This document shows positions 1 to 7,311 of a stretch of 64,000 bases of DNA, piece after piece (within the stretch, counting starts at the first letter, position 1; each line of letters begins with the position of its first letter). This DNA is from Poriferisulfidus sp965221375 (lineage in GTDB: Bacteria; Pseudomonadota; Gammaproteobacteria; Poriferisulfidales; Poriferisulfidaceae). The stretch spans positions 496,001-560,000 of the forward strand of contig OZ244883.1 of NCBI GenBank assembly GCA_965221375.1, in the 5' to 3' direction. The notes below the pieces were generated by a model that was not told the origin of the DNA, searched no databases, and saw only the letters and a list, made by a program, of their open reading frames with translations. A program made the translations under genes and the position numbers.

Positions 1-2
1 CG

Positions 3-2393
3 ACGGTCGAATTTCCGGTATTGCCTTTGCGCGACGTGGTGGTGTATCCCGGCATGGTCATTCCGCTGTTCGTCGGGCGCAAGAAATCCATTCGTGCGGT
101 CGAAGTGGCGATGCAGGAAAACAAGCAGATTCTGCTGCTGACCCAGAAGAAAGCGGACGTTGACGAGCCGTCGGCGGAGAGTATCTACGATGTCGGGACG
201 GTGTGCGCGATTCGGCAGTTGCTGGAATTACCGGACGGGACCATCAAGGTGTTGGTGGAGGGGACGTATCGGGCCCGCGTGAAGGCCTACCCGCGCGAGG
301 ATGAATATTTCGGGGCTCAAATCGAGAAGTTGTCCGAAAGCACGGGGGCGGAAGATGCCGAGATCGAAGGACTGGTGCGTTCGTTGCGAAAAGGCTTTGA
401 GCAGTATGTGAAGATCAACAACAAAATCCCGCCGGAAGCAATGGCGTCCTTGTCCGGCATCAGTAACGCTGCCCGTTTGGCCGACACGATTTCCGCACAC
501 ATGTCGCTCAAGCTGGAGGAGAAGCAGAAGATTCTGGAACTGCTGGTGGTCAAAGACCGCATCGAAGCGTTGCTGAAGCTGATCGAGTCGGAGCTGGATA
601 TTCTCAGTCTGGAGAAGCGCATCCGCGGGCGGGTCAAGCAGCAGATGGAGAAAAGCCAGCGCGAGTACTACCTGAACGAGCAGATGAAGGCCATTCAGCA
701 GGAATTGTCGGACAGCGATGAAGGGTCGGGTGAATCGGACGAGTTGGCCAACAAGATCAATGCGGCGGGCATGTCGGCCGAGGCCAAGAAGAAAGCCAAG
801 CAGGAGTTGAGCAAACTGCGCATGATGTCGCCGATGTCGGCGGAAGCCACGGTGGTGCGCAATTACATCGACTGGTTGATTAATGTGCCGTGGAAGAAAC
901 GCTCACGGATTTGCCGGGACCTGAAAAAAGCCGAGCAGGTTCTGGAGCGCGACCATTACGGTCTGGAGAAAGTCAAGGAACGCATTCTGGAATATTTGGC
1001 GGTGCAGAATCGGGTGAAAAAGATCAAGGGTCCGATTTTGTGTTTGGTCGGCCCGCCTGGGGTGGGTAAAACCAGTCTGGGTCAGTCGATTGCCCATGCG
1101 ACCGGGCGCCAGTTCACACGCATGTCCTTGGGAGGGGTGCGCGACGAGGCGGAAATCCGCGGTCATCGTCGGACCTACATCGGCTCTCTGCCGGGCAAGA
1201 TCATTCAGAACATGTCCCGGGTGGGGGTTCGCAATCCGCTGTTCTTGCTGGATGAGATCGACAAGATGGCAATGGATTTTCGGGGCGATCCGGCATCCGC
1301 GCTTCTGGAAGTGCTGGATCCGGAGCAGAACCATATGTTCAACGACCACTATCTGGAAGTGGACTTTGATCTGTCGGACGTCATGTTCGTGTGTACCGCC
1401 AACACTTTGAAAATTCCTCCGGCGCTGTTGGATCGAATGGAAGTGATTCGGATTTCGGGTTACACCGAAGACGAGAAGATGCATATTGCGCGGCGTTATC
1501 TGATTCCGAAGCAGATGAAAAACAACGGCTTGAAGAACGCCGAACTGCAGATTACCGACGGGGCGGTGCGGAACATCATTCGCTACTACACCCGGGAGGC
1601 CGGGGTGCGCAATTTGGAGCGCGAGGTCTCCAAGATTTGCCGCAAGACGGTCAAGCAGCTGTTGTTGAAGGCGCGGCGCGGACAAATCCGCCTGTCGCCG
1701 GCGGGAATCGAGAAGTTGCTGGGAGTGCGTCGCTTCCGCTATGGCCTGGCGGATGAGAACAACCAGGTGGGACAGGCCAATGGCTTGGCCTGGACCGAGG
1801 TGGGAGGCGAATTGCTGCGGGTAGAGGCGGCGATTGTCTCGGGCTCCGGCAAACTGATTTATACCGGGCAGCTGGGCGACATCATGCAGGAGTCGATCAA
1901 GGCGGCGCAGACCGTGGTGCGCAGTCGTGCGCAGACTTTGGGCATCAAGCAGGATTTTCATGAAGTCAAAGACGTCCACGTGCATGTGCCGGAAGGGGCG
2001 ACACCCAAGGACGGTCCCAGTGCCGGCATTACGATGACCGTGGCGATTGTGTCGGCGCTGTCCGAGATTCCGGTCAAAGCCAATGTGGCCATGACCGGAG
2101 AAATCACCTTGCGCGGAGAGGTTTTACCGATCGGAGGTCTCAAGGAGAAGTTGCTGGCGGCCATGCGCGGCGGGATTCAGACGGTCATCATTCCGAAGGA
2201 GAATGAGAAGGATCTAGTGGAATTACCGGCGAATTTGCGCAAGAAACTGGACATTCGTCCCTGCCAGTGGTTTGATGAAGTCATGGAGATCGCGCTGGAG
2301 TGGACGCCGCAGCCGCAGCTGGCTGAGGCGGAGGTTGCCGAGGAGGCGCGGACGGGTGAAAAACCCCAACCTGATCCGGCGGTGCATCACTGA
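3..2393 (+). CDS. lon: ATP-dependent protease Lon (5' end outside window)
   Basis: Cytoplasmic AAA+ serine protease that degrades misfolded and regulatory proteins. The frame is already open at the first bases of the window and reads VEFPVLPLRDVVVYPGMVI, the usual start of the LON substrate-binding domain. The true start codon is therefore a few residues upstream, and the internal TTG at 21 is not a credible start. Visible length is 796 residues, close to the family norm of about 780–810. The N-terminal domain is followed by the AAA+ module, with Walker A GPPGVGKT at about 1050–1073 and a Walker B segment ending LLDEIDKM. The protease domain carries the catalytic serine in DGPSAG (about 2010–2027) and the lysine in GGLKEK (about 2133–2150). 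The tail is slightly extended, Glu/Ala-rich and ends in HH. hupB follows, as is classical in gammaproteobacteria. Confidence 0.97.
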   Translation, partial: TVEFPVLPLRDVVVYPGMVIPLFVGRKKSIRAVEVAMQENKQILLLTQKKADVDEPSAESIYDVGTVCAIRQLLELPDGTIKVLVEGTYRARVKAYPREDEYFGAQIEKLSESTGAEDAEIEGLVRSLRKGFEQYVKINNKIPPEAMASLSGISNAARLADTISAHMSLKLEEKQKILELLVVKDRIEALLKLIESELDILSLEKRIRGRVKQQMEKSQREYYLNEQMKAIQQELSDSDEGSGESDELANKINAAGMSAEAKKKAKQELSKLRMMSPMSAEATVVRNYIDWLINVPWKKRSRICRDLKKAEQVLERDHYGLEKVKERILEYLAVQNRVKKIKGPILCLVGPPGVGKTSLGQSIAHATGRQFTRMSLGGVRDEAEIRGHRRTYIGSLPGKIIQNMSRVGVRNPLFLLDEIDKMAMDFRGDPASALLEVLDPEQNHMFNDHYLEVDFDLSDVMFVCTANTLKIPPALLDRMEVIRISGYTEDEKMHIARRYLIPKQMKNNGLKNAELQITDGAVRNIIRYYTREAGVRNLEREVSKICRKTVKQLLLKARRGQIRLSPAGIEKLLGVRRFRYGLADENNQVGQANGLAWTEVGGELLRVEAAIVSGSGKLIYTGQLGDIMQESIKAAQTVVRSRAQTLGIKQDFHEVKDVHVHVPEGATPKDGPSAGITMTVAIVSALSEIPVKANVAMTGEITLRGEVLPIGGLKEKLLAAMRGGIQTVIIPKENEKDLVELPANLRKKLDIRPCQWFDEVMEIALEWTPQPQLAEAEVAEEARTGEKPQPDPAVHH

Positions 2394-2418
2394 TTTTGGA
2401 GACCAGGTTGACTTGATG

Positions 2419-2446
2419 TTGGGATGTGTCATAAACGGGTTATAAT
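2419..2446 (+). promoter_or_regulatory. Probable sigma-70 promoter of hupB
   Basis: A perfect -10 box TATAAT lies at 2441–2446, with TTGGGA at 2419–2424 as -35 and a 16-bp spacer. It sits in the lon–hupB gap, so hupB can be expressed independently of lon, as is known in Escherichia coli. The initiation site would fall near 2453. Confidence 0.65.
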
Positions 2447-2512
2447 TGGCGACTTAAGCACAAGCAGGTAACTGCTTCTCCACACAACATCACTGACGGG
2501 GAGTCAGACAAA

Positions 2513-2785
2513 ATGAACAAAAGCGATCTTGTAGCAAGCATGGCGGACAGTGCGGGCATTTCCAAATCAGCAGCAGGCGCGGCTCTGGATGCATTGACCG
2601 ATGCAATTACTTCGGCCATGCGCGCAGGCGACAAAGTGAGCATTCCTGGATTTGGTTCATTCCAGTCCAAGCATCAAGCGGCCCGGATGGGACGCAACCC
2701 GGCTACTGGCGCAACTATCCAGATAGCGGCATCCAATCGTCCGACGTTCAAGGCTGGAAAAGCACTCAAAGATGCCCTAAACTGA
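2513..2785 (+). CDS. hupB: HU family DNA-binding protein (beta-type)
   Basis: Small histone-like nucleoid protein that binds and bends DNA as a dimer. The 90-residue length is standard. The N-terminal helical part begins MNKSDLVASMAD. The signature arm region reads IPGFGSFQSKHQAARMGRNPATG, with the conserved GFGSF turn and the RNPxTG tip that inserts into the minor groove. The protein ends in a Lys-containing helix (FKAGKALKDALN). A GGGGAG Shine-Dalgarno sequence at 2498–2503 supports the ATG at 2513. It lies directly downstream of lon with its own TATAAT promoter and upstream of two tRNA genes. The lon–hupB–ppiD order supports the HU-beta assignment over HU-alpha or IHF. Confidence 0.95.
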   Translation: MNKSDLVASMADSAGISKSAAGAALDALTDAITSAMRAGDKVSIPGFGSFQSKHQAARMGRNPATGATIQIAASNRPTFKAGKALKDALN

Positions 2786-2808
2786 ACGTATCACGTTCAG
2801 TCATCGGG

Positions 2809-2884
2809 GGGTGCTTAGCTCAGTTGGAAGAGCGTCGCCCTTACAAGGCGGATGTCGGGGGTTCAAGTCCCTCAGCACCCACCA
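2809..2884 (+). tRNA. tRNA-Val (anticodon TAC)
   Basis: A full cloverleaf can be drawn. The acceptor strands GGGTGCT and AGCACCC pair over 7 bp. The D arm contains TAGCTCAGTTGG, and the T arm contains GTTCAAGTCCC. The anticodon loop CTTACAA gives anticodon TAC (valine). The discriminator A at 2881 is followed by an encoded CCA at 2882–2884. It closely resembles gammaproteobacterial valine tRNAs of the UAC class. Confidence 0.96.
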
Positions 2885-2908
2885 TGGCTGGGTGCGCTGG
2901 ATGATTGT

Positions 2909-2986
2909 GGAGTGGTAGTTCAGTTTGGTTAGAATACCGGCCTGTCACGCCGGTGGTCGCGGGTTCGAGTCCCGTCCACTCCGCCA
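2909..2986 (+). tRNA. tRNA-Asp (anticodon GTC)
   Basis: The acceptor strands GGAGTGG and CCACTCC pair, with discriminator G at 2983 and encoded CCA at 2984–2986. The anticodon stem CCGGC/GCCGG encloses the loop CTGTCAC, giving anticodon GTC (aspartate). The T arm holds GGTTCGAGTCC. It is separated from the valine tRNA by only 24 bp, so the two are probably cotranscribed. Confidence 0.96.
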
Positions 2987-3033
2987 TTCCCGTTAATTTA
3001 CGCGCGCGCCTGCCTTTATAGTCTGAATTTTCC

Positions 3034-4884
3034 ATGTTGCATGCCATTCGCGAGCGTGCCACCGGCTGGGTGGCTTATCTCATCGTCCTGCTGATCAGTA
3101 TTCCTTTTGCGCTTTGGGGGATTAGCGAGTATCTGGGTTTCGGGGGCGGTTTGGAGGCCGCGGAAGTCAATGGCGAAGCCATCGCCATCGAAGAGTTCAA
3201 CCAAACCTATCAACAGCAGCGTCAAGACAGTCCCGCCGATCTGGAGCAGGACGAGCAGATGCGTGCCGACATTCTGGATGGCATGATCAAGCGGCGGTTG
3301 TTGCTGCAGTATCTTGACCGGCAAAACTTAAACGTGACGGACGCCAAGGTCATGCAGTCCATTGGCGAAATGGAAATTTTTCATGGCGTCGAAGGCTTTG
3401 ATCCGCAGCGCTACCAAAACATTCTGCGCAGTAATCAGTTCACGCGGGCCGAATTCGAAAATGACCAGCGCCAGCAGTTGCGTATCGAAATCATGCAGGC
3501 GCTGATGGAAGCCTCCGCATTTGTGACTCGCGAGGAATCTTTGGCGTATCGCGCCTTGAGAGAACAGACGCGGGATGCCCGGTATTTCAGTCTCAATCAG
3601 GCCGATTTTCGAGATGCCGAGTCGGTTTCGGAAGAAGATGTGGAAGCCGAATATCAGCTCACACTGGACCAGCATACAACCCCTGCCCGGGTCAAGGTGT
3701 CGTATGTCATGCTGCGCATGGAGTCGCTGCAGGCTGAGGCCGACCCCAGCGAGGAAGATCTGGCGGCGTACCACCGATCCCATGCGCTGGATTTCATGAC
3801 CGACGAGCTGCGTCGCGTGCGGCAGATTTTTTTGAAGTCTGAAGACGGGGTCGAGGCGGTCGCAGAAGACTTGCGTCAGCAGTTGCGTGAAGGGGGAGAT
3901 TTCGCCGCATTGGCGCAGCAGCATTCCCAGGATGATCTCAGTCGTGAAATGGGAGGAGAGATTGGCTGGGTGGCCCAGGAAGATTTGCCGGAAGAATTGG
4001 GGGCAGTGGTCTTCAGTTTGATGAAAGATGTCGTCAGCGAGCCGGTGAGCACATCGTTGGGGGTTTATTTGCTGGAAGTGCAGGGCATTGAGGAAGCGCG
4101 CTTTCGGCCTTTGGAGGAAGTCCGGGAGCAGGTCTTGGAACGCGCACGCCAGGAAAATTTGGAGCAGCGCTATGCGGAAGTCGCGGAAGAGCTAAGTATT
4201 TGGACTTATGAAAATCCGGAGAGTCTGGACCCCGCCGTCGAACACTTGGGCTTGTCCATGGAGACAACCGCCTTGCTGCCGTTGGCGGAATTGCCGGAGC
4301 CTTTGAACACCCCGGAAGCACAGGCGGTCCTGCAGCAGAACGAGGTGTTGCAGGAAGGTTTGAACAGCGATCGAATTGATATGGACGCGCGCACCGCCAT
4401 CGTGGTGCGAGTGGATGAATATGAGGCCTCGCAGACCCGGCCCCTGGAAGAAGTGGCGGAAGCCATTCGTGAGGATTTGATTCAACGGGACGCACAAGAA
4501 AAGATGCTTGAGCGGGCTGCAGAAATTACCGAGCAGTTGCGTGAAGACCCGGACTTTGAAGCCATCGCTGCACAGCAGGAAGCTTCCGTAGAGACCCGCA
4601 CCGGCATTTTGCGCACCGACGGCGAGACTCCGGCAGAGGTCTTGGAACGCCTCTTTGCGCTGGGCCGTCCGGTCGAGGAGACGCCAGTTTTCGGGATGGC
4701 CATTCTGCCGGATGCAGTGGCGGTAATCGCTTTGGATGCGGTGCATGAGGCCGAATTGGATGCCCCGGACGAGGGCGATCAGGATCTGTTGCGCTGGTAT
4801 ACGCAAACCGCAGAAGTCGATGCATTTTGGGCCGCACTGGAAGCGCAGGCAGAAATCGTGCGCTATCCTGAGCGTCTGGAATAA
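3034..4884 (+). CDS. ppiD: Periplasmic folding chaperone PpiD (SurA_N/parvulin family)
   Basis: Inner-membrane-anchored periplasmic chaperone that assists proteins leaving the Sec translocon. The 616 residues match the family length. Residues 1–34 (MLHAIRERATGWVAYLIVLL and onward) form the single N-terminal membrane anchor typical of PpiD. A SurA_N-like helical region follows (about 40–250). A parvulin-type PPIase domain lies at about 265–365, recognisable by RRVRQIFLKS, GGDFAALAQQHSQD and GGEIGWV. The C-terminal part is helical and highly acidic. The gene follows the lon–hupB–tRNA cluster, its classical location. It would supply folding capacity for exported proteins, including outer-membrane proteins. 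A weak TATAGT box lies only about 12 bp before the start, so cotranscription with upstream genes is possible. Confidence 0.93.
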   Translation: MLHAIRERATGWVAYLIVLLISIPFALWGISEYLGFGGGLEAAEVNGEAIAIEEFNQTYQQQRQDSPADLEQDEQMRADILDGMIKRRLLLQYLDRQNLNVTDAKVMQSIGEMEIFHGVEGFDPQRYQNILRSNQFTRAEFENDQRQQLRIEIMQALMEASAFVTREESLAYRALREQTRDARYFSLNQADFRDAESVSEEDVEAEYQLTLDQHTTPARVKVSYVMLRMESLQAEADPSEEDLAAYHRSHALDFMTDELRRVRQIFLKSEDGVEAVAEDLRQQLREGGDFAALAQQHSQDDLSREMGGEIGWVAQEDLPEELGAVVFSLMKDVVSEPVSTSLGVYLLEVQGIEEARFRPLEEVREQVLERARQENLEQRYAEVAEELSIWTYENPESLDPAVEHLGLSMETTALLPLAELPEPLNTPEAQAVLQQNEVLQEGLNSDRIDMDARTAIVVRVDEYEASQTRPLEEVAEAIREDLIQRDAQEKMLERAAEITEQLREDPDFEAIAAQQEASVETRTGILRTDGETPAEVLERLFALGRPVEETPVFGMAILPDAVAVIALDAVHEAELDAPDEGDQDLLRWYTQTAEVDAFWAALEAQAEIVRYPERLE

Positions 4885-4909
4885 CTTGGACTTGAGGGAA
4901 GAGAGATCA

Positions 4910-4978
4910 ATGTCACGGTTTCAGTCTCGAACCTCACTTCATTTTTTAACGCAAGGCGACATCAGGTTGTCTTTTTAA
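4910..4978 (+). CDS. Possible 22-residue leader ORF before the symporter
   Basis: An ATG at 4910 follows the purine-rich stretch GAGGGAAGAGAG and opens a 22-codon frame (MSRFQSRTSLHFLTQGDIRL and two more residues), ending in TAA at 4976–4978. It stops 25 bp before the symporter start. There is no recognisable domain and no attenuator-like run of one amino acid. The purine-rich stretch may be chance. It could be a small leader peptide or nothing. Confidence 0.15.
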   Translation: MSRFQSRTSLHFLTQGDIRLSF

Positions 4979-5003
4979 TTGGACCTATTTCGGAGGGACA
5001 ACC

Positions 5004-6263
5004 ATGCGTATTGCAATTCACTGGCAAATTCTAATCGCGCTGGGCTTGGCGGTTTTGGCAGGACTCATCCTGGAGCCCGACGGTATGGTGGGCGCCCCTG
5101 TCCTGGCGGCAATGGATTTTGTGGGGAAGATGTTTCTCAATGCCCTGAAAATGATTATTGTGCCGCTCATCGTGGCGTCCATCATCGTGGGCATTTCCAA
5201 TCTCGGGTCGGGGTCTTTGGGCAAGCTCGGAGGCAAGACGGTGGTGTATTACCTGACGACCAGTGCTTTGGCAATCACGGCCGGTTTGCTGCTGGCGAAT
5301 GTGATTGAGCCGGGCATCACTTCGTCAGGAGTGCCGGCGAAGGAGGTGCTGGGTCTGCACGCCGATACCGGACAAGTTGTCGACAAGGTGGCCGGACGCA
5401 GCGGTGCGGACGTGGTGGCAGTATTTCTGCGCATGATTCCGCCGAACATCGTGGAGGCGGCGGCGAACGGGCAGATGCTCGGCCTGATTTTCTTCAGTTT
5501 GCTGTTCGGTTATTTCATGGAGCGCATCGTCAAGCACGGTCGCGACGCCCTGCACAACTTCTGGGAAGGCGTGCTGGAAGTGATGATGAAAATCACGCAT
5601 CTGATCATGCGTTTCGCACCGATAGGCGTATTTGCGTTGGTCGGCGAAATCGTAATGGTTTCCGGAATCGGCGTATTCATACCGTTGGCTTCGTTTTTCC
5701 TGACCGTTTTGGCGGCACTGGCGGTACATCTACTGATTGTGTTGCCGCTCTTGATGCGCCTTTTCGGAATCAATCCCGTGCAGCATTTCCGCGCGATGCT
5801 GACGGCGTTGTTGACCGCGTTCTCGACCAGTTCCTCGGCCGCCACGCTGCCGGTGACGTTGTCGTGCGTTCGGGACAATGCCGGCGTATCCAATCGGGTG
5901 AGCAGTTTTGTTTTGCCTTTGGGGGCGACGGTGAATATGGACGGCACGGCGTTGTACGAATGTGTGGCCGTGATCTTTTTGGCGCAAGCCTATGGACTGG
6001 ATCTGACGGCCGCCCAGCAATTGACGATCGTGGTGCTGGCGCTGGTGACGTCTATCGGCGTCGCCGGTATTCCGGCAGCCAGTCTGGTGGCAATCGTGGT
6101 GATTCTGGGAGTGGTTGGTCTGCCGGCAGAGGCCGTGGGTCTGATTCTGGCGGTTGACCGGTTGCTGGACATGTGCCGCACCAGCGTCAATGTATTCGGC
6201 GATTCCAGTGGCGCAGTGGTCATCGCGCGCACGGAAGGCGAGGAGACGGCGGTTAAGGCTTAA
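5004..6263 (+). CDS. Dicarboxylate/amino acid:cation symporter (DAACS family)
   Basis: Inner-membrane secondary transporter that takes up C4-dicarboxylates, glutamate or aspartate with H+ or Na+. The 419 residues match the GltP/GltT/DctA family. The family hallmarks are present: early membrane helices with LKMIIVPLIVASIIVGI, the serine-rich re-entrant loop motif TAFSTSSSAATLPVT, the NMDGTALY substrate/cation motif, and DRLLDMCRTSVNVFGDSSGA near the C-terminus, whose Asp and Arg contact substrate in characterised members. A strong GGAGGG Shine-Dalgarno sequence lies 6 bp before the ATG at 5004. It stands alone between ppiD and the convergent fabI, and its TAA overlaps the fabI stop codon. The exact substrate cannot be told from sequence. 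Confidence 0.93.
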   Translation: MRIAIHWQILIALGLAVLAGLILEPDGMVGAPVLAAMDFVGKMFLNALKMIIVPLIVASIIVGISNLGSGSLGKLGGKTVVYYLTTSALAITAGLLLANVIEPGITSSGVPAKEVLGLHADTGQVVDKVAGRSGADVVAVFLRMIPPNIVEAAANGQMLGLIFFSLLFGYFMERIVKHGRDALHNFWEGVLEVMMKITHLIMRFAPIGVFALVGEIVMVSGIGVFIPLASFFLTVLAALAVHLLIVLPLLMRLFGINPVQHFRAMLTALLTAFSTSSSAATLPVTLSCVRDNAGVSNRVSSFVLPLGATVNMDGTALYECVAVIFLAQAYGLDLTAAQQLTIVVLALVTSIGVAGIPAASLVAIVVILGVVGLPAEAVGLILAVDRLLDMCRTSVNVFGDSSGAVVIARTEGEETAVKA

Positions 6264-7048
6264 GCGCTGAAGTCAGTCATGCCGACGGTGCTGTAGCCGG
6301 CATCGACGTAAGTGATCTCGCCGGTGACACCGCCGGCGAGATCGGAGCATAGAAAGGCGGCCACTTGGCCGACATCCTCAATCGTGACATTGCGCCGCAA
6401 CGGCGCATTGCGTTCGACGTGCTCCAGCATCAGACGGAAATTGCCGATGCCGGCGGCAGCCAGCGTCTTGATCGGTCCGGCGGAGATGCCGTTGACGCGG
6501 ATTTGTTCCGGTCCCAAAGCATAGGCAAGATAGCGAACATTGGCTTCCAGGCTGGCTTTGGCCAACCCCATTACGTTGTAATTCGGCATACTGCGCATGG
6601 CGCCCAGATACGTCAGGGCGACGATGGCCGAGGGGTGTTCGCGCATCAGCGGTCGAGCGGCTCGGGCCAGGGCCGTCAGGCTGTAACTGCTGACATCATG
6701 GGCCACCTGGAACGCATCGCGGGAGGTGTTTTCGCAAAAATCGCCCGACAGGGCTTCGCGCGGCGCATAAGCGATGCAGTGCACCAGAATATCTAATTGT
6801 TTCCAGTGCTCACCCAGTTGTGTGAACAGCGTTTCGATCTGCGCTTCTTCCGCCACATCGCAGGGGATGACAAGCGAGCTGTCCAGTTCTCCGGCCATAT
6901 CTTCGACACGGCTTTGCAGTTTTTCGTTTTGGCAGGCAAAGGCCAGAGAGGCGCCCTGCGCGTGCATGGCCTTGGCAATGCCCCAGGCGATAGAGCGCGA
7001 CCCGGCGACGCCGGTGATCAGGGCTGTTTTTCCGTCCAGAAATCCCAT
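6260..7048 (-). CDS. fabI: Enoyl-[acyl-carrier-protein] reductase (NADH), FabI type
   Basis: Catalyses the last reduction step of each type II fatty-acid elongation cycle. The dinucleotide-binding motif is the FabI form, GVAGSRSIAWGIA. The catalytic pair is in YNVMGLAK, giving the Tyr-x6-Lys spacing specific to FabI rather than the Tyr-x3-Lys of ordinary short-chain dehydrogenases. Further typical segments are NGISAGPIKTLAA and the C-terminal VTGEITYVDAGYS. I chose the ATG at 7048 (MGFLDGKTALITGV), which gives 262 residues, the same as E. coli FabI. A TTG nine codons upstream is in frame but adds an atypical tail. A good minus-strand promoter lies at 7099–7126. The gene converges with the symporter, their stop codons overlapping within CTTAAG. 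Confidence 0.96.
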   Translation of the reverse strand: MGFLDGKTALITGVAGSRSIAWGIAKAMHAQGASLAFACQNEKLQSRVEDMAGELDSSLVIPCDVAEEAQIETLFTQLGEHWKQLDILVHCIAYAPREALSGDFCENTSRDAFQVAHDVSSYSLTALARAARPLMREHPSAIVALTYLGAMRSMPNYNVMGLAKASLEANVRYLAYALGPEQIRVNGISAGPIKTLAAAGIGNFRLMLEHVERNAPLRRNVTIEDVGQVAAFLCSDLAGGVTGEITYVDAGYSTVGMTDFSA

Positions 7049-7098
7049 GCGATAAAGGTTGCGATACGACTGCAAACAAGAATAATCGATTGCGTTTC

Positions 7099-7126
7099 AT
7101 TATAGCGAATGACGAAGCTCCAACAA
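7099..7126 (-). promoter_or_regulatory. Probable fabI promoter
   Basis: Read on the minus strand: -35 TTGTTG (7126–7121), 16-bp spacer, perfect -10 TATAAT (7104–7099). It lies about 50 bp before the chosen fabI start, giving a leader of roughly 45 nt. Confidence 0.6.
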
Positions 7127-7186
7127 CTGCGCGAATACGGGCTTGGTATCGTGGGGGAGCGCCGCAAAGCCCCTTCAGATGTTGGT

Positions 7187-7216
7187 TTCATTGCGAAGTG
7201 GGCTAGCCGATATAAT
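7187..7216 (+). promoter_or_regulatory. Probable promoter of the peptide ABC transporter operon
   Basis: A perfect TATAAT lies at 7211–7216, with only a weak TTCATT at 7187–7192 as -35 (18-bp spacer). It is divergent from the fabI promoter and about 95 bp ahead of the lipoprotein start. The leader contains a run of seven T and a short GCCCG/CGGGC hairpin near 7262–7275. Confidence 0.4.
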
Positions 7217-7311
7217 GCGGGCAGTCAGCAGGTCAGTAGGTTGAAGTTATTTTTTTGTGGGGCCCGATCTCGGGCATTCGGGACAGACGGTTTCCAATCG
7301 TATTCACCGGG

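Noticed and set aside
21..2393. lon starting at the TTG at 21
   Set aside because: Upstream in-frame codons encode VEFPV, matching conserved Lon sequence before LPLRDVVVYP, so the true start is outside the window.
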